From positions 1 to 28,783 of the IMG/VR virus record IMGVR_UViG_3300010379_000039: a stretch of 28,783 bases of DNA; one strand, 5' to 3'. Below, one piece after another: positions 1 through 6,580 of the stretch (its first letter is position 1; every line of letters begins with the position of its first letter). The notes beneath the pieces are model-generated. The model searched no databases and had not been told where the DNA came from. It saw only the letters and a program-made list of their open reading frames with translations. The stretch comes from a virus. The position numbers and the translations under genes are program-made.

Positions 1-348
1 CCCACAGCCGGGGGGCTGCGGTGGGGGGGCGTATCCCGCTCCTACGAGTACCGGCATCAGCAACCGCGTCCGCACGATGCACAGCGTTTCGCCGACCGCC
101 CGCTCGCCCCACCCGGGCGGCAGGTACAGCAACACGGGCAGCTCGCCGGGCGCGGCGTAGCCCTCGGCCTGCCGCGTCCACGCTTTGGGTCGCCACTCTG
201 CGCCGGTCTTGATCTCCCACGCGACGCCGGGCGTACCGAGGAGGTCGCGGCCGGGCCGCCCGTTCGGGGTCGGCTCGACGCTCGGCCACCACGGGGTCAG
301 GTAGTCCGCGACCCAGTGCGGCGCGCGGTTGCCCCGGTCGCGGGTCAC
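1..348 (-). CDS. Nuclease-like phage protein (C-terminus cut by window edge)
   Basis: An open frame of 116 codons starts at GTG 346-348 and runs off the left edge without a stop. The start overlaps the stop of the methyltransferase gene upstream (GTGA), the coupling used throughout this operon. Residues about 33-50 read GRDLLGTPGVAWEIKT. A D followed after about ten residues by E-x-K is the pattern of PD-(D/E)xK nucleases and Holliday-junction-resolvase-like phage proteins, and W/K-rich segments follow (EWRPKAWTRQAEGY). A role in DNA processing fits the neighbours (methyltransferases, RecT, exonuclease). The family call rests on this motif only, so it could be another small DNA-binding phage protein. 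Confidence 0.6.
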   Translation of the reverse strand, partial: MTRDRGNRAPHWVADYLTPWWPSVEPTPNGRPGRDLLGTPGVAWEIKTGAEWRPKAWTRQAEGYAAPGELPVLLYLPPGWGERAVGETLCIVRTRLLMPVLVGAGYAPPPQPPGCG

Positions 349-1619
349 GGCGGGGCCGCCAGCTCGCCGGGGTCGAACAGCTCGCCCTGGCCGGGGGGGA
401 CGGGCGGAGGTTTCGGGACGAGGAGCGCGCTGGCCCGCTCGCGGGGGTCGCGGGTCCGCCAGCGGGCGGCGCGGCAGTAGTCGCCGGACAGGTCGACGGT
501 GATGCCGGTCCGCCCGTAGGCGGCGGCCACTAGCGCGGTGGTTCCGGTCCCGCCGAACGGGTCGAGGACGATCGCGGGGCGGGTGGGCGCGTCGGGCTTC
601 GGGCAAGCGCAGGCGTAGCCGGTAATTGTGACGTCCGTCTGGCCCTTCGTCTTCCACTTGGTGCCCCCCGACTGCGGAATACCATCCCGTTGGCCGTTGT
701 GGGTCTTGGAGTAGCCAGGCCGGATGTCCAGCCGCTCATAGTTGGCTACCGGCCGCCGTCCCTCGCCGCATTCCAGGCAGATACCCGGGGGTGACCAGCC
801 GAGGATGATCCGGCGGGGCAGCTCCATCGGGTAGGCGGCGAAATGGTCAACGCCGAGCCATTCGGGGATGGTGAGGGGCTGGCTCGGGATGTCCCACACG
901 GACCCGGGCAGTTTGCCGAGGGGGTTGTACTCGCGGTCTTTCATGACGACCGGGCCTCGAGCTAGGCCGTCCTTTTGAGGCGGCGCGTAGCCGTTCAGGT
1001 TGACGCCTGCGCGGCCCTTGAACGTCGGCCCGGTCTGCGGTTCGCGGATCTCGTCTACCGCGGCGTAGTACCGGGGTTGCTTGACGAGGTGGAAGACGTA
1101 TTCGTGGGCGGTGCGGCAGCGGTCGGTGACGGATTCGGGTAGGCCGTTGGGTTTGGCCCAGATGATGTCTCGGCGCAGGATCAGGCCGAGGTCGTCAGTG
1201 CAGGCGAGGGCGTACCGCCACGGCAGGCCGAGCAGCGATTTGGGCGCATAGCCCGCCGCGGCGGGCTGCCGCGGGGTAGTGGGCCACTTCGTGCCGCCGC
1301 CGTGACCATGCTTGCCCGACCGGAGCGCGGCCGACTTTTCCCCAGTGTGCGCGCCAGCGCCAGAACTGTATTTGTCGCCGAGGTTGACGAACAGGCTGCC
1401 CTCGGGCTTGAGCACCCGGATCCATTCGCGGGTGCAGTCGAGCAGCGCGGCGAGCCATTCCCCCGGGGTTGCCTCGGAGCCGATCTGCCCGGCGTAGTGC
1501 TCCCCGCCGTCGGTGTAGGACCGGAGCCCGAAGTACGGGGGGCTGGTGCAGATCAGGTCGACGGTGGCGTCGGGCAGCGGCAGCCGCCGGGCGTCGCCGC
1601 GGAGCACGACCGCGGTCAT
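345..1619 (-). CDS. DNA methyltransferase, beta-type (TSPPY)
   Basis: A 424-residue DNA (cytosine-N4 or adenine-N6) methyltransferase. Catalytic motif IV TSPPY lies at residues 25-29, and the AdoMet-binding motif DPFGGTGTTAL lies near residues 353-363. Motif IV preceding motif I is the beta-class order (N6_N4_Mtase). SPPY is commoner in N4-cytosine enzymes but does not exclude adenine. An insert before motif I carries Cys pairs (CLECGEG, then CACPKP) that may bind zinc. The ATG at 1619 was chosen because it overlaps the upstream stop (ATGA) and sits just before the first conserved strand; a longer open frame to 1751 adds only Arg-rich shadow sequence. It probably modifies phage DNA against host restriction. 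No cognate restriction endonuclease gene is visible. Confidence 0.88.
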   Translation of the reverse strand: MTAVVLRGDARRLPLPDATVDLICTSPPYFGLRSYTDGGEHYAGQIGSEATPGEWLAALLDCTREWIRVLKPEGSLFVNLGDKYSSGAGAHTGEKSAALRSGKHGHGGGTKWPTTPRQPAAAGYAPKSLLGLPWRYALACTDDLGLILRRDIIWAKPNGLPESVTDRCRTAHEYVFHLVKQPRYYAAVDEIREPQTGPTFKGRAGVNLNGYAPPQKDGLARGPVVMKDREYNPLGKLPGSVWDIPSQPLTIPEWLGVDHFAAYPMELPRRIILGWSPPGICLECGEGRRPVANYERLDIRPGYSKTHNGQRDGIPQSGGTKWKTKGQTDVTITGYACACPKPDAPTRPAIVLDPFGGTGTTALVAAAYGRTGITVDLSGDYCRAARWRTRDPRERASALLVPKPPPVPPGQGELFDPGELAAPP

Positions 1620-2137
1620 GACTCGAGCCGGGGTAGCTCGACGGTATCGCAGCCGATCACGGCGAGCACCCACGCCGGGACCTGCTCGCCGTAGGACCGG
1701 ACGAGCCAGCGCAGCACCGCGCCGCGGGTTATCGTCCAGTGCTCGCCCCACCGGGCTACGTGGTCGATCTCGAATCGCTGATAGGGCAGGGCGCGGTAAC
1801 CGTCATCACAGAGGCATTCGGTGATCAGCTCGGGCTCGAGGTCGTGATGCCGCCCGCGGTCGTAGGGCTCGGTATCGTCGCCTAGCTCGTCGGCCCATAC
1901 GACGTAGACGGTCCCGTTGCACAGCGGGCACGCCGCGGCCGGGCCTAGCGCGTCGATGAGCAGCGACCGGGCCAGGTCGGCGGGGGCCGGGCCGACGTAG
2001 CCCCACGCCAGCCCGGCGCGCAGCGAATGCCGCGGGATATGCCGCAGCGGGTAGCGCTCGCCGCTGTGCTTGTCGTGCGCGATAACGCGGTAACCGCCAT
2101 CGGCGAGGCGGGCGCCGTGATAGCAGGTCGGGGTCAT
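1616..2137 (-). CDS. DUF6166-like phage protein
   Basis: A 173-residue protein starting at ATG 2137, which overlaps the stop of the preceding gene (ATGA). The N-terminal half has the pattern Y-H-G-A-R-L, V-I-A-H-D, then WGYVGPAPADLARSLL, which resembles the DUF6166 domain common in actinobacterial phages and hosts (a WGY-x-GSGP-xx-LALAL signature). The middle has CPLCNG and the later ECLCDDGY, so one zinc site is possible. Function is unknown. Its place between two methyltransferase genes in the early operon suggests a DNA-metabolism or host-takeover accessory role. The DUF assignment is from memory of the pattern. Confidence 0.65.
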   Translation of the reverse strand: MTPTCYHGARLADGGYRVIAHDKHSGERYPLRHIPRHSLRAGLAWGYVGPAPADLARSLLIDALGPAAACPLCNGTVYVVWADELGDDTEPYDRGRHHDLEPELITECLCDDGYRALPYQRFEIDHVARWGEHWTITRGAVLRWLVRSYGEQVPAWVLAVIGCDTVELPRLES

Positions 2138-2493
2138 GGGGCCGAGCCCGCGCAGCCGCGCCGGAATTCGGACAGCTCGGGATCCCACTGATACCAGCAA
2201 ATCATCGTGTCCAGCGGCAGCGGGTCGAGGTCGGGGCTAAACCCGGTCGGCCGGTTGCAGTGGGTGCACTGCCCGCCGTCGATGACCTGGTCGCACAGCC
2301 GGAACACGGCCTCGAGCGGGGCGGTCGAGGCGGCGCACTCCCAGCGGCCGGACCACCGGGCCGCGGCTACCCATATCAGGGGGGGTTTCTCCTCGTCGCA
2401 ATACCAGATTTTGAACTCGTCGGCGCCGGTCGCGCCGAGCAGGTCAACCGCGGCGGTTAGCTGCCGGTCCTCGACGGTGACGGGCTTAGGCAT
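2134..2493 (-). CDS. Conserved phage protein with CxxC motif
   Basis: A 119-residue protein. The ATG at 2493 is preferred over an in-frame TTG at 2508 because GGAG lies nine bases upstream of it. The sequence begins MPKPVTVEDRQLTAA. The centre has alternating W and Y (IWYCDEEKPPLIWVAAA), followed by a CTHCNRPTGF zinc-ribbon-like knuckle and a C-terminal tail ending CAGSAP. Small early proteins of this type recur in actinophages without known function. The start overlaps the preceding gene's stop by eight bases and the stop overlaps the next start by four, so it is translationally coupled on both sides. No function can be assigned. Confidence 0.7.
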   Translation of the reverse strand: MPKPVTVEDRQLTAAVDLLGATGADEFKIWYCDEEKPPLIWVAAARWSGRWECAASTAPLEAVFRLCDQVIDGGQCTHCNRPTGFSPDLDPLPLDTMICWYQWDPELSEFRRGCAGSAP

Positions 2494-2716
2494 CGGCGTT
2501 ATCTCCAATGGCGTTGTTTACGGTGCGGATCGCCGTCATCTGCGCGGACCGCAGGGCGGCCGAGCCGAGCCCGGCGCCCTTGATACCGCCGGGGGAGTAG
2601 GCGAGGTTAACGGCCCGCTGCATCGGCGCCGGGACGAGCCGCCAGTGAATCCCGCACATCAGCAGGTGGTCGGGGACGTCGCGGGGGCAGCGGCGGGCCG
2701 GGCATGCGTGCGTCAT
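2486..2716 (-). CDS. Small Cys/His phage protein
   Basis: A 76-residue protein starting at ATG 2716, coupled to the stop of the HTH-Dam gene (ATGA). The N-terminus reads MTHACPARRCPRDVPDHLLM followed by CGIHW. The spacing of C5, C10 and the C-x-x-H of CGIH suggests a small zinc knuckle. Similar proteins (CP..C...VP..LLMC..HW) are common in the early regions of actinobacteriophages. The C-terminal half is helical and Ala-rich. Function is unknown; DNA or protein binding would fit the zinc knuckle but is only inference. Confidence 0.65.
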   Translation of the reverse strand: MTHACPARRCPRDVPDHLLMCGIHWRLVPAPMQRAVNLAYSPGGIKGAGLGSAALRSAQMTAIRTVNNAIGDNADA

Positions 2717-3729
2717 GAGGACCTGCCGGGGGTGAATAGCACCGGGCCAAAGCGCAGGAACTCGGCGGCGAACCGGGGGCCGTGCGGGCCGAGGTAGAGC
2801 ACGGCCTGACCTTGCAGCGGAGCCGCCGAATCCCGGCCGGGTTGCCAGAACCGGATCCGGGCGCGCGGGAAACACACGGCGGCAGCCTCGGCGAGCACTA
2901 CCTGAAACCACGCGGTCTCGGTGGCGTTGTTCACCAGGGCGCACGCCTCGGCCACCGTGCCCGCCTCATACTCGCGGGCGAGCCGGGCGCAGAAACGGTC
3001 GACTGCCGGGTGCGCGTAGGGCGGATTCATCCACATGCGGCCCGCCCACGGTTGCGCTAGCCCGTCGTCGGCGGTGGTGCAGATCCGGGCGGCGCCGACC
3101 ACGGCGTTCGCCTCCTCGCTCGAGGCGGGGTCGAGGTCGATCGCGCCCATCACGGCGACCGCGGCGTCGATGTACTCGGGCGGGGTGTACCACTCGAACT
3201 CGCCCGTGTTGCGGGCCACGTGCGGCCGGGGCTCGGGCTCGGCGGCAGGCTCGGGCGGCGGCGTTGGATATCCAACAGGCCCCGGGGCTTTGCCCTGGTC
3301 GGGGGCCTCCTCGGCGGGCTCGGGCGTTGGATATCCAACACGCTTGCGCCCGCCTTGCAAATCGTCATTGACCGTGCTCGGGTCGACGCCGAGGATATCG
3401 GCGGTCTCGCGCTGGCTGTGGCCCTCGGCCGTTAGCTCGCGGGCCGCGTCGCGCCGCTCCTCGATCTCGAGCCGGACATAGCCGCCGAGCCGCTGCTTGA
3501 CCCACTGCTCGGTCGTCATGTCCAGCGCGGCGGGTACGCCGAGGACGACCGCGAGCTTGATCATCCGCCACGAGCCGCCGATGACCTGCGCTTGCGCCTG
3601 CGTCCACTCCTCGGCATGCTCGCGGGCGATCCGGGCGCGCAGCCCGGCCAGCGTCCCGGTCGGCTCGACCTCGGCGGCAGCGTCGGCGAGCCCGGCCCGG
3701 ATCCGTCGCTCGAGGTCGTCCTCGCTCAC
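2713..3729 (-). CDS. HTH-Dam fusion: DNA N6-adenine methyltransferase with N-terminal HTH
   Basis: A 338-residue two-domain protein. Residues 1-95 are helical and charged. Residues 99-124 form a helix-turn-helix (SQRETADILGVDPSTVNDDL). A Pro/Glu-rich linker (130-170) carries VGYPTP twice, 21 residues apart. Residues 175-335 match the phage Dam family (PF05869-like): EWYTPPEY at 179-186, DLDPAS at 198-203, catalytic NPPY at 235-238. The start is GTG 3729, overlapping the upstream stop (GTGA). The enzyme should transfer a methyl group to adenine in phage DNA, and the HTH may give site specificity or autoregulation. The linker codons are strikingly AT-rich compared with the rest of the gene (see the palindrome entry). 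Confidence 0.85.
   Translation of the reverse strand: MSEDDLERRIRAGLADAAAEVEPTGTLAGLRARIAREHAEEWTQAQAQVIGGSWRMIKLAVVLGVPAALDMTTEQWVKQRLGGYVRLEIEERRDAARELTAEGHSQRETADILGVDPSTVNDDLQGGRKRVGYPTPEPAEEAPDQGKAPGPVGYPTPPPEPAAEPEPRPHVARNTGEFEWYTPPEYIDAAVAVMGAIDLDPASSEEANAVVGAARICTTADDGLAQPWAGRMWMNPPYAHPAVDRFCARLAREYEAGTVAEACALVNNATETAWFQVVLAEAAAVCFPRARIRFWQPGRDSAAPLQGQAVLYLGPHGPRFAAEFLRFGPVLFTPGRSS
3263..3339. repeat. Two perfect 14-bp palindromes (GTTGGATATCCAAC) inside the HTH-Dam gene
   Basis: GTTGGATATCCAAC occurs at 3263-3276 and 3326-3339, start to start 63 bp (21 codons, about six helical turns). Both copies fall in the disordered linker and encode V-G-Y-P-T. All five codons are AT-ending or AT-rich (GTT GGA TAT CCA ACG), unlike the GC-ending codons elsewhere. 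That points to conservation of the DNA site rather than of the peptide. Possible roles are an operator for the encoded HTH or a recognition site for a host factor. Confidence 0.75.
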
Positions 3730-3992
3730 GGCGGGTCGACCTCGGCGGCGTCCTGCGCCCCGAGGGCTTGCATGCGGGTGATCACCTCGCGGTAATCGTC
3801 GGCGACCTTGCCGAGCTGTTCACGGCACCGGGTCAGCATCTTGACATCGTGGCCATGCTGGCGGGCCAGGATCCGCACCTCATCGAGGAGGGCGAGCAGG
3901 TCCTCGGCGCGCAGCGCGTCGCCGTCGCCCTTGGTTATCCACAAGTCGATGCGCTCGGCGATCAGGTCGATATCGCGGGTGTCAAGGCTCAT
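3726..3992 (-). CDS. Small helical early protein
   Basis: An 88-residue acidic, mostly helical protein (MSLDTRDIDLIAERIDLW, later LARQHGHDVKMLTRCREQLGK). The ATG at 3992 has AGGAGG nine bases upstream and overlaps the end of recT by eleven bases. The stop overlaps the start of HTH-Dam by four. The C-terminal two thirds could form a coiled coil. There are no catalytic motifs. Its position between RecT and a methyltransferase suggests an accessory recombination/replication factor, but I do not recognise the family. Confidence 0.7.
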   Translation of the reverse strand: MSLDTRDIDLIAERIDLWITKGDGDALRAEDLLALLDEVRILARQHGHDVKMLTRCREQLGKVADDYREVITRMQALGAQDAAEVDPP

Positions 3993-4998
3993 CGGGGGTT
4001 GCCTCCTCGGTCCGGGCGATGCTGCGAATCGCGTCGAGCGCGTCGAGCACTCTGCTCGCCTCCTGCGCGGTCAGCTCGGTCGTGGTCGTGATCTCGTTGC
4101 CTGGCTCACGGCCCGCCCATTGCGAGATCAGCGGGAGCGCGGTTTCCCGGTCGTCCTTGCCGATCTCGCGTAGCCCGGCGTGCAGCCGGTCGAGCTGCGG
4201 CTTGCCGATCATGTCGGGCTCGGGCTCGGGGGGCAGCGGCTCGGTAGCGGCGGGCAGCGGCGGCCCGGCGGGCAGGGCGGGCGGCCGGGCCGGGGTCTTG
4301 CGGCGGGTGCGCTTCGCTTTCGCCGCGGGTGCGTGGCCGTCGCCGTCGGCGGCCGGGGCGCCCTCGAGGGCGTGCAGCGGCGCGGCGCCCTCCTCGAGCT
4401 GGTCGATCAGCTCCTCGGCCACGTAGGGAATGCCGAGTATCGCATCCGCGGCGATCCACCGGGACGCCTCGGCGGTGGCGCGGGCGACCAGCATGGACTG
4501 AGGCTGGCGGCGCCACTGTCCCCGCTCACTGCCCGGGTACAGGCCGAGGGTGCGGGCGCGGTCCAGCGCCCATATCGACTGCTGGACGTCCTCGGTCCCG
4601 GCGCGGCGGGCTCGCACGACGGCGCGGGTCTCGGTCGACTCGGCGACCCAGATGTCATGCCCGGCGTTCTGGAGGATCGCCCGCAGCGTCAGCGCGGCCA
4701 GCGCGGGCGTGTTATTGATCACGGCGATGGACCGGAGCGACGCCATCGGCTTTAGCCCTAGCTCTTGCCCGGTCAGGATCGCCGCGGCGGCGGTCGCGGT
4801 CGTGGCGTCGAGGTCGAGGCTGGCGGGCCGCCCGTCCTTGCCGTCGAGGACGCGGCCCTTATCGTCAAGCAGGTAGCGGCGCAGGGTCTCGGGCAGGAAC
4901 GCGGTCGGGGCTAGCTGGCGGGCGATCGTCGCGGCGGCCTCTAGCTCGGCGGCCCACATGCGAAGCGATAGCTCGTCGCCGGGCTTCGCCGCGGTCAC
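3982..4998 (-). CDS. recT: RecT-type single-strand annealing protein
   Basis: A 338-residue recombinase. Residues 10-190 show the RecT pattern of actinophages: an N-terminal helix (ARQLAPTAFLPE), then ATAAAAILTGQELGLKPM with SLRSIAVINNTPALAA, and a later MLVARATAEASRWIAADAI segment. Residues 215-262 are a Pro/Ala/Lys-rich linker. The C-terminal domain (IGKPQLDRLHAGL...) is short and may bind partners. RecT anneals complementary single strands and normally works with a 5'-3' exonuclease, which is the gene just upstream in this operon. The start is GTG 4998 (GTGA overlap with a tiny upstream frame). AGGAGGGG lies far upstream (5057-5064), so initiation may depend on coupling. Confidence 0.87.
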   Translation of the reverse strand: MTAAKPGDELSLRMWAAELEAAATIARQLAPTAFLPETLRRYLLDDKGRVLDGKDGRPASLDLDATTATAAAAILTGQELGLKPMASLRSIAVINNTPALAALTLRAILQNAGHDIWVAESTETRAVVRARRAGTEDVQQSIWALDRARTLGLYPGSERGQWRRQPQSMLVARATAEASRWIAADAILGIPYVAEELIDQLEEGAAPLHALEGAPAADGDGHAPAAKAKRTRRKTPARPPALPAGPPLPAATEPLPPEPEPDMIGKPQLDRLHAGLREIGKDDRETALPLISQWAGREPGNEITTTTELTAQEASRVLDALDAIRSIARTEEATPDEP

Positions 4999-5042
4999 GG
5001 CGCGGCCTCGAGGGCCGGGGCTGTCTCTTGCGGTAGCGTCAT
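4995..5042 (-). CDS. Candidate 15-codon leader peptide before recT
   Basis: ATG 5042 opens a 15-residue frame (MTLPQETAPALEAAP) whose stop overlaps the recT GTG (GTGA). AGGAGGGG lies 14-16 bases upstream, which is a long spacing. The frame may simply couple translation into recT. It is too short to judge by composition, and it could be chance. Confidence 0.3.
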   Translation of the reverse strand: MTLPQETAPALEAAP

Positions 5043-5116
5043 AGCGGCGGCGGTTTCCCCTCCTGATAGCAGGTGCGGACTAGGGGGATTGCGGGCGCCA
5101 TTGCCCACGGGTTCAC
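5039..5116 (-). CDS. Candidate 25-codon ORF between exonuclease and recT
   Basis: GTG 5116 directly follows the exonuclease stop TAA and opens 25 codons (MNPWAMAPAIPLVRTCYQEG...). An internal ATG at 5101 would give 20 residues. Its TGA overlaps the ATG at 5042 (ATGA). The frame contains the Shine-Dalgarno-like AGGAGGGG. It is part of a possible coupling relay; otherwise the 118-bp interval holds nothing recognisable. Confidence 0.25.
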   Translation of the reverse strand: MNPWAMAPAIPLVRTCYQEGKPPPL

Positions 5117-5932
5117 TTATGACGGCGCCGCCGGGTCGGGGTACGGCCCGGCGGCTACGCCGACCCACTCCTTCCGCGTCTCCTCGGCGTGATAGAGCCA
5201 GGCCAGATATTGGAAGTAGGTCCACGTGTCGGGGCCGGTATCGACCGGGATGAGGTCCCACCCGTCGCCCCGGATCCACACCGCGGCGCAGCGGTCGATC
5301 TCGAGCCAGGACATAGGCCGCTCGCTGCCGTCCTCGGCGATGAATACCTCGGCGTTCTGGTAGCCGCACAGTTGCAGCGCGGTTTCGGGCCAGATGCCCG
5401 ACCGGGACATCTTGAGGTCGAGCAGCCAGCGCCCGGCCGGGATTTCCTGGCCGTCCCACGGGACCGGGCCGAGGTCGGCGATCAGGTCGAGCGTCCCGCA
5501 GTAGCGGACGGTGCGGTTGCCGAGGATCAGCTCGGCGGCGATGACCTTGGGCTCGAGCCGGTCGAGGAAATCACGGCAATTCTCGACGTGCCCGGTCAGC
5601 TCGTCGGGGTAGGTGGCCTCCTCGCCGAGATTGAGGCGGTGCGCGATGGCGTGCACGTCGGTCCCGCGCCCGGCGGCGGCGTCCCGCTCGGCCCATCTCG
5701 AGCCGAGCAGTTGCTTTAGCCGGGCGGCCGGGGGCAGCTTGCCGAGGCTTCCCCAGTTATCGACCGCGTAGCTGGCGACCTGCTTGCCCGGGTACTCGGC
5801 GAGCGCGCCGCTCTTGAAATGCCCGGTGATCGTGGTCACGCCGGGCACCTTGAGCCCGTCAATGCGGTAGCCGTGGTTGCGGCCGTAGTTACGCCGCGCG
5901 ATGCCCGCCGCGGCTTTTGCTGGCGCCGTCAT
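5117..5932 (-). CDS. Cas4/RecB-type exonuclease
   Basis: A 271-residue PD-(D/E)xK nuclease. An HAIAHRL motif lies near residues 94-100, E134 is in IAAELIL, GTLDLIADL is at 146-154 (metal-binding D149), LLDLKMSRSG is at 170-178 (D172, K174), and ETALQLCGYQNAE at 183-195 is the family's QxxxY motif. Together these are typical of Cas4/RecB-like phage exonucleases. No four-Cys iron-sulfur cluster is seen. It should resect DNA ends to give single strands for RecT, encoded just downstream. The start ATG 5932 overlaps the stop of a 43-residue gene (ATGA). Confidence 0.85.
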   Translation of the reverse strand: MTAPAKAAAGIARRNYGRNHGYRIDGLKVPGVTTITGHFKSGALAEYPGKQVASYAVDNWGSLGKLPPAARLKQLLGSRWAERDAAAGRGTDVHAIAHRLNLGEEATYPDELTGHVENCRDFLDRLEPKVIAAELILGNRTVRYCGTLDLIADLGPVPWDGQEIPAGRWLLDLKMSRSGIWPETALQLCGYQNAEVFIAEDGSERPMSWLEIDRCAAVWIRGDGWDLIPVDTGPDTWTYFQYLAWLYHAEETRKEWVGVAAGPYPDPAAPS

Positions 5933-6060
5933 CGTGCCCGCCCCATGCTTCGCCTGCCCGGCGTCTGCGCCCGCGTCCGGGTGTGCGGGTTGGCTGCGGC
6001 GTCACCTGACGTTACGTCGGGCACGGGTGACCTGGCCAGCCCGGGGGCCTCGGCGGTCAT
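5929..6060 (-). CDS. Small basic early protein (43 aa)
   Basis: A 43-codon gene supported by four-base overlaps at both ends: ATG 6060 overlaps the XRE gene stop (ATGA), and its TGA overlaps the exonuclease ATG. The protein (MTAEAPGLARSPVPDVTSGD...) ends in an Arg-rich tail (RTRAQTPGRRSMGRAR), so nucleic acid binding is possible. No family is recognised. Being second in the early operon, it could be a regulator, a recombination partner or a directionality factor for the integrase. All of that is inference. Confidence 0.55.
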   Translation of the reverse strand: MTAEAPGLARSPVPDVTSGDAAANPHTRTRAQTPGRRSMGRAR

Positions 6061-6299
6061 GCCGCGGCCCCCGGGAGCAGCTCGGCGGGCTGATGGCCGT
6101 ACAGCTCGGCGAGCCGGGTCAGCACCTCGACGGTCGGGTTACGGGCGCGGCCGGACTCGAGCCCGGCCAGCCACGGGTAACTCATGCCGAGCGCGGCACT
6201 CGCCGCGGTCAGGCTGAGCCCTGACGTCTCGCGCCAGGTTCGCAACTTCACGTGATCGTAGAGGCGCCCCTCGGCGCCGGGCGCGGCAGTGGCAGCCAA
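6057..6299 (-). CDS. XRE-family HTH regulator
   Basis: An 80-residue protein containing one Cro/C1-type helix-turn-helix: LSLTAASAALGMSYPWLAGLESG (residues about 28-50), followed by NPTVEVLTRLAELYGHQPAEL. It starts at TTG 6299, with GGGAGA six bases upstream and no better in-frame start. It is the first gene of the leftward early operon and faces a region of repeated TTGCGCC boxes. That position suggests a Cro-like or repressor role acting on its own promoter. It lacks any oligomerisation or peptidase domain, so it is unlikely to be a full CI-type repressor. Confidence 0.82.
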   Translation of the reverse strand: MAATAAPGAEGRLYDHVKLRTWRETSGLSLTAASAALGMSYPWLAGLESGRARNPTVEVLTRLAELYGHQPAELLPGAAA

Positions 6300-6341
6300 C
6301 GGAATCTCCCATCAGCGGGTCGGCGGTCCTGGCCGGACTTT

Positions 6342-6513
6342 TTGCGCCTATCCGCTGGCGGGCACGGCATTTATTGCGCCCCCCGGGGGGGCGGGCACGG
6401 GCATTTGTTACGCCCCCCGGTGACGGGGCGGGCACTCCTCAGAGCGTGATACACGACCAAGCTACGTCCGGGGTTACGGCAACGTCAACATCAGCCGGGC
6501 AGTATGTTGCGCC
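6342..6513. promoter_or_regulatory. Four TTGCGCC boxes (operator candidates) within tandem repeats
   Basis: TTGCGCC occurs at 6342-6348, 6374-6380 and 6507-6513, with a variant TTACGCC at 6408-6414. The first three are spaced 32 and 34 bp, about three helical turns. Two sit inside a tandem ~30-bp repeat (6357-6386 and 6390-6420) that begins GGCGGGCAC and ends CGCCCCCCGG; a third GGCGGGCAC is at 6427-6435. The array lies just upstream of the XRE gene, so it is the likely binding platform for a phage repressor. There is no gene in 6300-6580. Confidence 0.6.
6459..6488 (-). promoter_or_regulatory. Candidate early promoter (leftward)
   Basis: Minus-strand TTGACG (6483-6488) is followed after 18 bp by TAGCTT (6459-6464). 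It would drive XRE and the recombination operon, and it lies among the TTGCGCC boxes. The -35 match is good but the -10 match is weak. Confidence 0.35.
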
Positions 6514-6514
6514 T

Positions 6515-6564
6515 AAGCAAACAAAAGGGACGGCGCCGGGCCGCGGGGGCACCCGGCGCCGTCC
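6515..6564 (-). terminator. Rho-independent terminator after the HTH-Nudix gene
   Basis: A perfect 13-bp stem (GGACGGCGCCGGG, 6528-6540, with its complement 6552-6564) and an 11-nt loop. On the minus strand it is followed by TTTTGTTTG. It lies 17 bp past the HTH-Nudix stop and insulates that gene from the early operon. Confidence 0.85.
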
Positions 6565-6580
6565 GGCGGCCTGCCGCGCG

